The position numbers and the translations under genes are program-made. From an uncultured Bacilli bacterium (GTDB taxonomy: Bacteria > Bacillota_I > Bacilli_A > RF39 > UBA660), in NCBI GenBank assembly GCA_944350365.1, contig CALVOU010000006.1:1-43683 (forward strand): 43,683 nucleotides of DNA, read 5' to 3'. This document shows, one piece after another, positions 7,934 through 17,269 of this stretch. Every line of letters begins with the position of its first letter. Within the stretch, counting starts at the first letter, position 1. The notes under the pieces were generated by a model. It did not search any database. It was not told where the DNA came from and saw only the letters and a list, made by a program, of their open reading frames with translations.

Positions 7934-10900
7934 ATGTACAAAAAATTAAAACAATTCAAGCAGGATTTGCGGGTAATTGAAAAATACTATCGTTATTTGG
8001 TTAAGTTAACGAAAGATCACCAAGTAATTGGTGCTTTTAACGAATGGATACTCGATAATTATGCTTCGATATTGGAACATGAGAACATGGTTTTAGAATA
8101 TTATGGGGATGAAAAACTCATGTTATCTTCCAAAGAGAGTGGGGATGTTATTTGGAAGTGTTTAAGTACTTATCTTGAAGGCAGTCATTTTAAGATGTCT
8201 AAACGAAATTTAATTCGTTGTTTTTTACAATATCAAAAGAATAATAAAATGTTTTTCACTTATCGTGAACTATTATTGATTCGACCAATTCTATCGATGA
8301 TTGTTATTCATCAGACACGTTTGTTGTGTGACTTTGAACGACATACTTTAGAAGAGAAAAAACGAGCAGAAAAAGATATTGCTTATTTAGAAAAGAAATT
8401 ACAGAAAAATAAGAATGCGAATATTCATCAGTATATTACCATTCGTGAAGATATTATCGACTATCCGATTTATTTAGAATATTTAAATGAAAATCTTCAT
8501 CGTTTGAATCGTGAAGCTAGTACCCTTTTTTATGAATTAAATGAAAATTTGGAGAAGAATAATACCAATTTAAAGAAAGTGTTAAATGGGGTTTATCAAG
8601 ATCGGATCAGTAATAATTTGATTATCAGTAATTTGTTTCATATTTTGAAATTAAATGAGAATTTAAAACTTGAAACTTTGTATGAAGAAATTAGTGAGAC
8701 AGAAAAAGAATTAAATACAGATAAGATCTATAAAGCTATGGATTCTGATACTAAAGCTAGTTATCGTAATCAAATAATTAAGTTAGCTAAAAAGAAAAAA
8801 ATCAGTGAGTTGACTTATGCGAGAAGGTTAGTAGCTAAGGGAGAAAAAGAAAAACAACATATTGGATTTTATCTATTTAAAGAACCAAACATTAAGGTTA
8901 GAGAAGTTGCTTATGTGACGACGATTGTTGTTTTGACAACGGTAATTTCTTATTTTTTAGGAAGACTGTTGACACCTTATTGGTTCCTTGGACTTTTCAT
9001 TTTATGGTTTCCAACTTCTGAGTTAGTTATTCAGGTCATTAATCAGTTTTTAATTCGAATGTTTAGACCTAAAGCTCTTCCGAAAATGGATTATTCAAAA
9101 GGTCTAAAAGAGGAAACTCCCGTTATGGTTGTTATTCCTACGATTTTAAAAGATACGAAAAAGATCGATGAGATGTATCGGAATTTAGAGTCTTGTTACT
9201 TGGCCAATAAAACTAAGCATTTATATTTTACATTGTTAGGGGATTGTAGTGAGCAAAAACAACCAGTCGTTAAATTAGATGATGAAGTAGCTAGTTATGG
9301 GGTAGAGAAAGCCAATGAATTAAACCAGAAGTATCATGCTAATATTTTTTATTTTGCGTATCGTAATCGTGTATGGCATGAAAGTGAAGAGTCATATCTT
9401 GGATGGGAAAGAAAAAGAGGGGCACTAATTCATTTTAATTATCTTTTGCTTCATAAATTTTCTAAACAAGATAAAGAAAAATATTTTCGTGTAGAAACTG
9501 TTTCTCAAGTAAAAGAAAAAATTAAATATGTTATCACGTTAGATGCAGATACTAAATTAGTCGTCAATAGTGTAACTGATTTAGTGGGTACGATGAATCA
9601 TCCATTAAATCGTCCAGTCTTGAATAAAGAACGAAATAAAGTTATTCGTGGTTATGGGATTATTCAACCTAAATTAAGTGTCGATGTCGAATCTTCAAAT
9701 AAGTCAATGTATGCAGAGTTGTTTGCTGGATTAGGTGGATTTGATGTCTACAATACATTAGTTTCTAATTTTTACCAAGATGTTTTTCATGAAGGTAGTT
9801 TCATGGGAAAAGGAATCTATGATTTAAAAACATACGATGAAGTACTTGATCATCGATTCCCAGAACAATTGATTTTAAGTCATGATTTAGTAGAAAGTAA
9901 CCTTCTTCACAGCGGTTATACGTCCAATATCGAATTGTTTGATGATTTTTGCAGTCGCTATTTGACGGATATGACAAGACATCATCGCTGGATGAGAGGA
10001 GATGTACAAGTTACTCCATGGTTATTTTCTAAAGTGAGAGATGGGCGAGGAAACAAGTATCATAATCCGATGACTTTAATTGAAAAATGGAAGATATTTG
10101 ATAATATTCGTCGTAGTTTTATTGAATTTTTCTTACTACTCATCTTATTGATTGCTTATTTCAATAGTCATATTAGTCTTACTTGGTGGGGCTTATACAT
10201 TATTTTAATTATCGCTTTACCAGTCATCTTCTATTTAGTTGAAAAATTACGTCATCAGTTTAATCGTAAAGTTAAAGTAAAACCATATACCAATATCATC
10301 AAGAGTGGAGAAGCTGTTATTATTAGAACCGTTATTTCTTTTACAACGATTCCTTATAAAGCCGATTTGTATTTTAACGCAACAGTAAAATCTCTTTATC
10401 GAATGTTGATTAGTAAAAAGAAATTATTAAATTGGTTGACGGCTGAAGAAGCAGAAAAGACAGTGAAAAATACACTTACCAATTATATTGAAAATTTTAG
10501 ACCTAATTATGTTGTGATTGCGGTACTTATTGTCTTTACTTATTTATTTCAAAATCAGAATCTAGTTTCCGCTATGTGTATCAGTTTAGCTTTCGCTTTG
10601 GCGCCTTATATTACTTATTATATTAGTAAAGAATCTAGACGAAGTAGATTTCAACTTGGACAAGGTGAAAGATCAGAATTTAGAGAACTTGCTTATCGGA
10701 CATGGAAGTTCTTTGAAGAAAATTTAAATGAGGAGAATCATTATCTTATTCCTGATAATTATCAAGAAAATCGAGATATTAAAGCCGATAACAAAACATC
10801 ACCTACCGATATTGGTTATTCACTAACTTCAGTAGTAGCTGCTTACGAATTAGGTTTTATTCGTCATGAAAAAGCATTGTTTTATTTAGAACATATTTTG

Positions 10901-13900
10901 GATACTGTCGAACAGTTAGATAAGTGGCATGGACATTTATATAATTGGTACAACACTGAAAATTTGAAGGTTTTATTTCCTCACTTTATATCTAGTGTCG
11001 ATAGTGGTAACTTTGTGGCTTCTTTGATTGTCGTAAAGGAATTTTTACTAAAAGTAAAAGAAGATAATCTAGCGAAAACGGTTAAGAAAATGATCGATGA
11101 TACTGATTTTTCTAAGCTATATACGGAAGACGATGTATTTAGTGTTGGGTATAATGACTTAGAAAATGAATTATCGGTTTATAAATATAATCGCTTTGCG
11201 AGTGAGAGTAGACTACTTAGTTATGTAGCGATCGCAAAAGGGGATGTACCTAGTAAACATTGGTTCTGTTTAGATAAGACATTAACGAAGTTTAAGCTAC
11301 ATAAAGGCTTAGCTTCTTGGGCAGGATCTTTATTTGAGTATTATATGCCATTAATTTTTATGAAGTCTTACCCAAATACTTTGTTAGATGAGAGTTATGA
11401 TTTTGCTTATGTTTGTCAACGGGCTTATATGAGAGAAAGAAAACCGAATTATCCATGGGGTATTTCGGAATGTGCTTACGATGAATTGGATAACGGGATC
11501 AATTATAAATATAAAACATTCTCAATTCCTTATTTAAAGTTACAGGAAGTAATTGATGATCGAATTGTCATTTCTCCTTATAGTTCGATGTTAGTAGTGA
11601 CGGAAAAACCAAAGGAAGTTTACCATAACTATCAACGGTTAAAGAAATTAAAGATGGAAGCGAAATATGGTTTGTATGAATCTTTTGATACGGAAACTAA
11701 TCGTCCTGTTTATGCGTACTTTTCTCATCATCAAGGTATGATTTTAGCTTCTCTTACCAATTATTTGACAGATGGTATCATTCAAGATTTATTTATGAGT
11801 GATACGAATAATCAAGCATTTGAAATTTTAACGAAAGAAAAGATTCAACTTAATCCAGTTATCGATTGGAAGATTGCGAAATATAAACGTTTCAACTATC
11901 AGAAAGAAGTAGTTGAAAATGATATGCGTTACTTTACTTATCCTTCTGCCATACCTGAAGTTTCTGTTATTTCTAATGGAAAATATACGGTTTTAATGAA
12001 TGATCGTGGAGATGGGTTTAGTCGTTATAAGGAACTTCAATTAAATCGTTATCGTAAGGTGACGGAACAGGACTATGGTACTTTCTTGTATTTAAAAGAT
12101 GTTAAGTCGGGAAAGACTTGGTCGAATACTTTCGCTCCAATAAATAAAAAGCCTGAAAAGTATGAAGTTGTATTCGCATCAGACCGACTCAAATATGTTT
12201 TGGTGGAAGATGAAATCGCAACGACGACGGAAATTGTAGTTAGTACAATTCATCAAGCGGAAATTCGTAAAGTAACGATCAAAAACAATAGTAAAGATAT
12301 TCGTACTATCGAACTAACGACTTATTTGGAACCAACCGTTATCGAAAATGCTAGTGATGTTACGCATCGAACATTCAACAGTTTATTTTTAGATAGTGAA
12401 TTTGATGCAGATACTGAGTCATTAATTATGAAGAAAACGGTACGAAATAGTGATAATCATTATTATTTACTTCATCGTTTATATGTTCCTGAACGAATAG
12501 AAGAGTATAGCTACGAAACAAGAAGAAATCTCTTTATTGGTCGAAATCATACAGCTAAAGATCCAATTGCTTTGTTCCAGAAACTTTCTAATAAAGTGGG
12601 AACACCAATTGATCCAGTCATGAGTATGCGTAATCGGGTAGTGATTGAACCAGAAGAGATGATGGAAGTATATATCTTAAATTGTTTTGGAACTAGTCGA
12701 AAACAAGTAATCGAAGCCGTTAAACATTATGAAGATCCACTAAAGATTGAAGAGGCATTTGAAGTAGCTACCATTACTAATGTCAATAGTATGAAAAAAC
12801 TAAATATTAATGGTGAAGATATGCGTCTTTATAATGCGATGCTTAATTACTTATATCAGACAAGTAGAATTAACATTAATGATGTGAGAAAAGAATTTCT
12901 TAAGAAAAATCAACTTTCTCAAGAAAACTTATGGAAGTTTGGTATTTCTGGAGATCGTCCGATGATTACACTAACGATTCATGATATTAATTCTGTCAGT
13001 TTAGCCAAACAGGTATTAAAAGCGTATGAGTATTTTAAAAATAAAGGAATTTATGTCGATGTTATCTTAATTAATGCAGAAGAAAATCCTTACGATAAGA
13101 GTTTAAAGAAGGAAATTGATTTTACGATTTATCAAATTCAAAAGACTAATTCTTTTGGTGGAAGACCGGGTAATATTTATTATATTGAACATGAAGATCT
13201 TACTCCTGAAGAAGAAATTTTATTAAATACAGTCGCTCGTCTTCGTTTAGATAGTCGGGAAACTTCTTCCTTAAAAGCTTATATCGATGAATTACAAAGT
13301 CAAAATAGTGCTAGTAATTATAAGATGATTAAGAAGCAAGATACGATTAAGATTCCGTTTGATGAGAAAGAACTTTCTTACTTTAACGGTTATGGTGGCT
13401 TTACTAAGGATGGTAAGGAGTATGTTATTTTGAATCCTAATACACCAACACCTTGGACGAACGTCTTAGCTAATTCTCATTTTGGTTCTTTGGTTACCAA
13501 TAATGCGGCGGGATTTACTTATGCGTATAATAGTCAAGATTTTAAACTTACTTCTTGGACGAATGATATTGTTTCTTTCGATCAATCAGAAGGCGTTAGA
13601 ATTAATCATGAAAGTTTTATGCCGGTTATCACAAGACATGGTTTTGGTTATACTACTTTCTTAAGTGAAACAGAAAACTTTAAGGAAGAGTTAACGGAGT
13701 TTGTTGCCCTAAAAGAAAATGCTAAATTATATCGATTTACGATTACCAATAAAGATGAAGAAGATGAAGTTTTACTTACTTTTTGGATGAATCCAGTATT
13801 AGGAAATCTCGAGGAGAAAACGAGTAGATATCTTTTGGTAGATGAACACGAAAAAGAAAACTATTTAACGATACGTAATGTTTATCAGAAAGAGTATCGT

Positions 13901-15616
13901 AATCAACAAGTCTTTTTGACTAGTACTGAAAAAATTCATCATATGAATACGAATCAGATTCTTGTTAAATCGATCGATGTGAAGCTTCCTCTTAAGAAGA
14001 ACGAAACAAAGACAGTTGGGTTCTTGCTTGGATGTTGTTCAACCAAAGAAGAAATTGGTCGTGTGATCAATCACTTTAAAGATGTAGTTAGTATAGATAA
14101 CAAGTTTGAAGAAGTTAAATCTTATTGGCAGAATCGTCTTGGTAAAGTTCAAGTAGAAACACCAGATGATAGCTTTAATTACATGGTTAATGGTTGGTAT
14201 TTATATCAGACACTTGCTTCCAGAGTAACGGCTCGAGCTGGCTTCTATCAAGTTAGTGGAGCATTTGGTTATCGTGATCAATTACAAGATTCTATTAATG
14301 TATGTCCGGTTTATCCTGAAGTTACTCGTCGTCAAATTTTAAATAATGCTAAACATCAATTCGCAGAAGGGGATGTTCTCCACTGGTGGTTAGAGCCAAA
14401 GAACTTTGGATTAAGAACTCGCTTTAAAGATGATTATTTATGGTTAGTTTATGCGACAAGTGAATACTTAAAATATACTTCAGATACTGAGATTTTATTT
14501 GAAAAAGTTCCGTTTGTGGTCGGAGATGTGTTGAATGATTACGAAGAAGAAAAGGGAGTAAGCTTTACTTTCTCTGAACATGATGAAACTTTATATGAAC
14601 ATTGTCGTTTAGCGATCGAGAGAACACTTAATGATTTAGGTAAACATGGTTTACCAAAAATGGGTGGTGGCGATTGGAACGATGGTATGAATAAGATCGG
14701 TATTCAAGGATTAGGAGAAAGTGTTTGGTTAGGTTTCTTCTTCTATGATTTACTTGAACGATTTATCCAAATCACTAAAATCTATAATCCAAATCTTGAT
14801 ATTTCTCGTTATCAGGAAGCAAGAGAAAAATTAAAGAATCATTTGAATAAAGATGCTTGGGATGGCGAATACTATTTAAGAGCTTTCTTCGATAATGGCG
14901 AGGCAGTTGGTTCTCTTCACAGTGAAGAATGTAAGATAGACTTAATTTCACAGAGCTTTTCTTTCCTTTCTAGTGTAGTTCCAACAGAGAGAAAACAAAG
15001 TGTTTTAGATGCCGTCGAACATCAATTAGTGGATAAGAAGACGGGTATTGTTAAACTTCTTACTCCTGCCTTTAAAAACTCTAAAAATTATCCAGGTTAT
15101 ATTATGGATTATCCAGTTGGTGTTAGAGAAAATGGTGGTCAATATACGCATTCAGTAGCTTGGTATATTATGGCTTTACTTAAAGAAAATCGCTTTGATG
15201 ATGCTTATGAGATCTATCAGATGGTAAATCCAATTCAACATTCTAAAACCGATAAAGAAGTGGAAACTTATATGGTAGAACCGTATGTAATCGCTGCAGA
15301 TATTTATTCTAACCCAGATCATAAAGGTCGTGGTGGTTGGACATGGTATACTGGTTCTAGTGGTTGGTTTTATCGAGTTGGATTAGAATATATTTGTGGA
15401 TTTACTCCTCGAGGAGAAGAATTAGAGATTACTCCACATATGCCAACTAAATGGACAGAAATTAAAATTAATTATCATTATTTGGATACTATTTATCAGA
15501 TTGTTGTATCTAAAGAAGAAAAATCCAAGATAATCGTGGATGGAAAAAAACAAGATAAGATTCTCTTGGTGAATGATGGAAAAACTCACCAAGTAGAAAT
15601 AGGGGTGGATAAATGA
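7934..15616 (+). CDS. Cyclic beta-1,2-glucan synthase-like protein (GT84-glycoamylase-GH94)
   Basis: At 2560 residues this is the largest gene here. Order of parts: a helical N-terminal region with many charged residues (1-320), a membrane pair (about 325-368), a GT-A type glycosyltransferase domain of the GT84 kind with LDADTKL (about 535) and RHHRWMRGDVQ (about 682), then membrane segments at about 725-768 and 857-897. A glycoamylase-like domain (about 900-1290; SVDSGNF, YPWGISECAYDELDNG, SHHQGMI) and GT36/GH94 super-sandwich regions follow. The catalytic GH94 barrel carries GGGDWNDGM (the first Asp of that motif at about 2247). This is the architecture of Agrobacterium and Brucella NdvB/Cgs (about 2800 residues), in which GT84 polymerises beta-1,2-glucan from UDP-glucose and the GH94 part sets chain length by phosphorolysis. 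Linkage and cyclisation are inferred from the family only. Confidence 0.9.
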   Translation: MYKKLKQFKQDLRVIEKYYRYLVKLTKDHQVIGAFNEWILDNYASILEHENMVLEYYGDEKLMLSSKESGDVIWKCLSTYLEGSHFKMSKRNLIRCFLQYQKNNKMFFTYRELLLIRPILSMIVIHQTRLLCDFERHTLEEKKRAEKDIAYLEKKLQKNKNANIHQYITIREDIIDYPIYLEYLNENLHRLNREASTLFYELNENLEKNNTNLKKVLNGVYQDRISNNLIISNLFHILKLNENLKLETLYEEISETEKELNTDKIYKAMDSDTKASYRNQIIKLAKKKKISELTYARRLVAKGEKEKQHIGFYLFKEPNIKVREVAYVTTIVVLTTVISYFLGRLLTPYWFLGLFILWFPTSELVIQVINQFLIRMFRPKALPKMDYSKGLKEETPVMVVIPTILKDTKKIDEMYRNLESCYLANKTKHLYFTLLGDCSEQKQPVVKLDDEVASYGVEKANELNQKYHANIFYFAYRNRVWHESEESYLGWERKRGALIHFNYLLLHKFSKQDKEKYFRVETVSQVKEKIKYVITLDADTKLVVNSVTDLVGTMNHPLNRPVLNKERNKVIRGYGIIQPKLSVDVESSNKSMYAELFAGLGGFDVYNTLVSNFYQDVFHEGSFMGKGIYDLKTYDEVLDHRFPEQLILSHDLVESNLLHSGYTSNIELFDDFCSRYLTDMTRHHRWMRGDVQVTPWLFSKVRDGRGNKYHNPMTLIEKWKIFDNIRRSFIEFFLLLILLIAYFNSHISLTWWGLYIILIIALPVIFYLVEKLRHQFNRKVKVKPYTNIIKSGEAVIIRTVISFTTIPYKADLYFNATVKSLYRMLISKKKLLNWLTAEEAEKTVKNTLTNYIENFRPNYVVIAVLIVFTYLFQNQNLVSAMCISLAFALAPYITYYISKESRRSRFQLGQGERSEFRELAYRTWKFFEENLNEENHYLIPDNYQENRDIKADNKTSPTDIGYSLTSVVAAYELGFIRHEKALFYLEHILDTVEQLDKWHGHLYNWYNTENLKVLFPHFISSVDSGNFVASLIVVKEFLLKVKEDNLAKTVKKMIDDTDFSKLYTEDDVFSVGYNDLENELSVYKYNRFASESRLLSYVAIAKGDVPSKHWFCLDKTLTKFKLHKGLASWAGSLFEYYMPLIFMKSYPNTLLDESYDFAYVCQRAYMRERKPNYPWGISECAYDELDNGINYKYKTFSIPYLKLQEVIDDRIVISPYSSMLVVTEKPKEVYHNYQRLKKLKMEAKYGLYESFDTETNRPVYAYFSHHQGMILASLTNYLTDGIIQDLFMSDTNNQAFEILTKEKIQLNPVIDWKIAKYKRFNYQKEVVENDMRYFTYPSAIPEVSVISNGKYTVLMNDRGDGFSRYKELQLNRYRKVTEQDYGTFLYLKDVKSGKTWSNTFAPINKKPEKYEVVFASDRLKYVLVEDEIATTTEIVVSTIHQAEIRKVTIKNNSKDIRTIELTTYLEPTVIENASDVTHRTFNSLFLDSEFDADTESLIMKKTVRNSDNHYYLLHRLYVPERIEEYSYETRRNLFIGRNHTAKDPIALFQKLSNKVGTPIDPVMSMRNRVVIEPEEMMEVYILNCFGTSRKQVIEAVKHYEDPLKIEEAFEVATITNVNSMKKLNINGEDMRLYNAMLNYLYQTSRININDVRKEFLKKNQLSQENLWKFGISGDRPMITLTIHDINSVSLAKQVLKAYEYFKNKGIYVDVILINAEENPYDKSLKKEIDFTIYQIQKTNSFGGRPGNIYYIEHEDLTPEEEILLNTVARLRLDSRETSSLKAYIDELQSQNSASNYKMIKKQDTIKIPFDEKELSYFNGYGGFTKDGKEYVILNPNTPTPWTNVLANSHFGSLVTNNAAGFTYAYNSQDFKLTSWTNDIVSFDQSEGVRINHESFMPVITRHGFGYTTFLSETENFKEELTEFVALKENAKLYRFTITNKDEEDEVLLTFWMNPVLGNLEEKTSRYLLVDEHEKENYLTIRNVYQKEYRNQQVFLTSTEKIHHMNTNQILVKSIDVKLPLKKNETKTVGFLLGCCSTKEEIGRVINHFKDVVSIDNKFEEVKSYWQNRLGKVQVETPDDSFNYMVNGWYLYQTLASRVTARAGFYQVSGAFGYRDQLQDSINVCPVYPEVTRRQILNNAKHQFAEGDVLHWWLEPKNFGLRTRFKDDYLWLVYATSEYLKYTSDTEILFEKVPFVVGDVLNDYEEEKGVSFTFSEHDETLYEHCRLAIERTLNDLGKHGLPKMGGGDWNDGMNKIGIQGLGESVWLGFFFYDLLERFIQITKIYNPNLDISRYQEAREKLKNHLNKDAWDGEYYLRAFFDNGEAVGSLHSEECKIDLISQSFSFLSSVVPTERKQSVLDAVEHQLVDKKTGIVKLLTPAFKNSKNYPGYIMDYPVGVRENGGQYTHSVAWYIMALLKENRFDDAYEIYQMVNPIQHSKTDKEVETYMVEPYVIAADIYSNPDHKGRGGWTWYTGSSGWFYRVGLEYICGFTPRGEELEITPHMPTKWTEIKINYHYLDTIYQIVVSKEEKSKIIVDGKKQDKILLVNDGKTHQVEIGVDK

Positions 15617-16812
15617 AATTAAATACGGATTACGTGAGAGGCTATAGTTATGTGACTAGTGATGAACAAAAGAAATTAGATCAAATTCAAAAAAGCATAG
15701 AAGAGAAGACTTCTATGCTTGATTGGATTGATATAGAAACTTGTATTTCTAAACAGGAAAAGGATCGAATTAAAAAGATCGCTAAGCAGATTAGAGAAAA
15801 ATATCAGGTAGCTATTGTGATTGGTATCGGTGGTTCTTATCTAGGTAGTAAAGCGGTTATCGAAAGCTTATTTCCTTACTTTGATAAGAACAGGGAAACG
15901 GAAGTTTTATTTGCTGGATATCAATTATCTTCTACTTATTTAAAGGAATTACTTCAATATATAGAAGATAAAGAAGTTTGTTTAGTAGTAATTTCTAAAT
16001 CTGGTGGTACTTTAGAGCCAGCGGTTAGTTTTGAGGTATTAAAGAATTATTTAAAAACGAAAACTTCTTCTTATTCTGAACGTATTTTTGTGATTACTGA
16101 TAAGGATAGTGGTGTATTACGAAGAGAAGCACAAGAAGAAGGCTATGTTTCTTTTGAAGTTCCTAAAAATATAGGTGGTAGATATTCTGTTTTGAGTGCG
16201 GTTGGGTTATTACCGATTGCGATTAGTGGAATTGATATCGACAAGTTATTAAAAGGCGCTAGTAGTATGCGGGATTGCTTTAAAGAGACAAGTATGTTGG
16301 CTACTATTCGTGATCGTTTAGAATATGTAGGTAAAAATGTCGAAATGGTAACGATATATGAAGAGAAACTTACATCACTTGCGATGTGGTATCAACAACT
16401 ATTTGCTGAAACCCAAGGAAAAAATCATAAAGGCATTTTACCAGTTGTGAATCCGAATACGACGAATTTACATTCTGTGGGTCAGTATCTTCAAGAAGGA
16501 ACAAGAAATGTATTTGAAACGGTAATTCGTATCAAGAAGAGTGATGACTTGTTCTTAGATAAGTATAAAATAGATATGCATGAATTAAATAATTTAGTCA
16601 TAGAACAAGTAGCTAAAGCGCATCTCAAAGGAGATACACCAAGCATTATTCTTGAACTTGAAGAATTATCTCCCTATTATTTAGGCCAATTGATTTATTT
16701 TCTAGAGATGACTGCGGCTATCGGTGGCTATTTACTCGATGTTGATCCTTTTGATCAGCCTGGTGTTGAAGAGTACAAAAAGTTGGTTAATGAAAAGTTA
16801 GAAGAGTTATAA
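15613..16812 (+). CDS. pgi: Glucose-6-phosphate isomerase, compact form
   Basis: The enzyme interconverts glucose 6-phosphate and fructose 6-phosphate. Family signatures are clear: GIGGSYLGSKAVIESL, SKSGGTLEPAVSFEVL, NIGGRYSVLSAVGLLP, SVGQYLQEGTRNVFETV and DPFDQPGVEEYK. At 399 residues it is about 50 shorter than the Bacillus type, with a short N-terminal lead and a trimmed C-terminus after the DQPGVEEYK helix. The phosphate loop reads SKSGGT where SKSGTT is usual. The ATG at 15613 overlaps the glucan synthase stop in ATGA, so the two are translationally coupled. It may be the only pgi of the organism or a copy dedicated to glucan metabolism; the window cannot tell. Confidence 0.93.
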   Translation: MKLNTDYVRGYSYVTSDEQKKLDQIQKSIEEKTSMLDWIDIETCISKQEKDRIKKIAKQIREKYQVAIVIGIGGSYLGSKAVIESLFPYFDKNRETEVLFAGYQLSSTYLKELLQYIEDKEVCLVVISKSGGTLEPAVSFEVLKNYLKTKTSSYSERIFVITDKDSGVLRREAQEEGYVSFEVPKNIGGRYSVLSAVGLLPIAISGIDIDKLLKGASSMRDCFKETSMLATIRDRLEYVGKNVEMVTIYEEKLTSLAMWYQQLFAETQGKNHKGILPVVNPNTTNLHSVGQYLQEGTRNVFETVIRIKKSDDLFLDKYKIDMHELNNLVIEQVAKAHLKGDTPSIILELEELSPYYLGQLIYFLEMTAAIGGYLLDVDPFDQPGVEEYKKLVNEKLEEL

Positions 16813-16906
16813 TACGGAAAAGAGTTTGGTTTTTCTAAGTATAAATTAGAAATTGCTTTCTAGAAAAATATTATATAATTATGTTAATTAAGAACGGAAG
16901 CACTCT

Positions 16907-17023
16907 ATGAGGAAAGTTAAGAAAATGTCTCTTGTGGTAGTTGGTATAATTATATTAGTTGTCATTGCTAGTATAAGTCTATTTTTCTTAAATGCAAGAG
17001 AGAGAAATAATGATAAAAAGTAG
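16907..17023 (+). CDS. Small single-pass membrane peptide (38 residues)
   Basis: An ATG at 16907, with GGAAG 6 bases upstream, opens a 38-residue frame. It has a basic start (MRKVKKM), one strong membrane helix rich in V, I and L (about 8-27) and a charged tail ending NDKK. A -10-like TATAAT lies at about 16876-16881, although the candidate -35 (TTGCTT) is only 15 bases upstream. A hairpin with T residues follows at 17082-17110. The positive-inside start and a terminator after it favour a real gene, possibly a regulatory or membrane-stress peptide. It has no recognisable family and could also be a remnant at the island border. Confidence 0.5.
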   Translation: MRKVKKMSLVVVGIIILVVIASISLFFLNARERNNDKK

Positions 17024-17081
17024 TGATAGTAACAATAATCGTGACAGTAATTACATTGCTACTCCATCCATATTCTTTGAA

Positions 17082-17110
17082 GACGGGCATTTGTCCGTCA
17101 TTTTTATTTA
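17082..17110 (+). terminator. Terminator after the small membrane peptide
   Basis: A GACGGGC/GTCCGTC stem (17082-17088 with 17093-17099, one G-T pair) with a 4-base loop is followed by ATTTTTATTT. It is GC-rich against its surroundings and is a convincing terminator. Confidence 0.75.
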
Positions 17111-17126
17111 TATGTATTTAATTATA

Positions 17127-17155
17127 TTGACTTTTAAATGATTAAATAATAGAAT
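17127..17155 (+). promoter_or_regulatory. Putative promoter of the phosphotransfer island
   Basis: TTGACT (17127-17132) and TAGAAT (17150-17155) are separated by 17 bases, each one base from consensus. The start would be near 17162, giving a leader of about 108 bases before the ATG at 17270. Confidence 0.65.
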
Positions 17156-17206
17156 ATTGGTAAATTTTGAGAATTTTGTTTTCTATGAAAAATATTATCT
17201 AGAGGG

Positions 17207-17230
17207 TCAAAAAGATATTTTACTTTTTGA
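17207..17230 (+). promoter_or_regulatory. Hairpin in the island leader, possible attenuator
   Basis: TCAAAAAG (17207-17214) pairs perfectly with CTTTTTGA (17223-17230) and is followed by TTTT. It lies between the putative promoter and the first gene of the island. It is AT-rich, so stability is modest, and the T run is short. Confidence 0.35.
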
Positions 17231-17269
17231 TTTTCCTTATAAATTTGCAATATTAATGAGAGGTACAAT

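Noticed and set aside
16832-16852. TTTCTAA/TTAGAAA inverted repeat after pgi as terminator
   Set aside because: The stem is 7 bases of almost pure AT and no T run follows; too weak to call.
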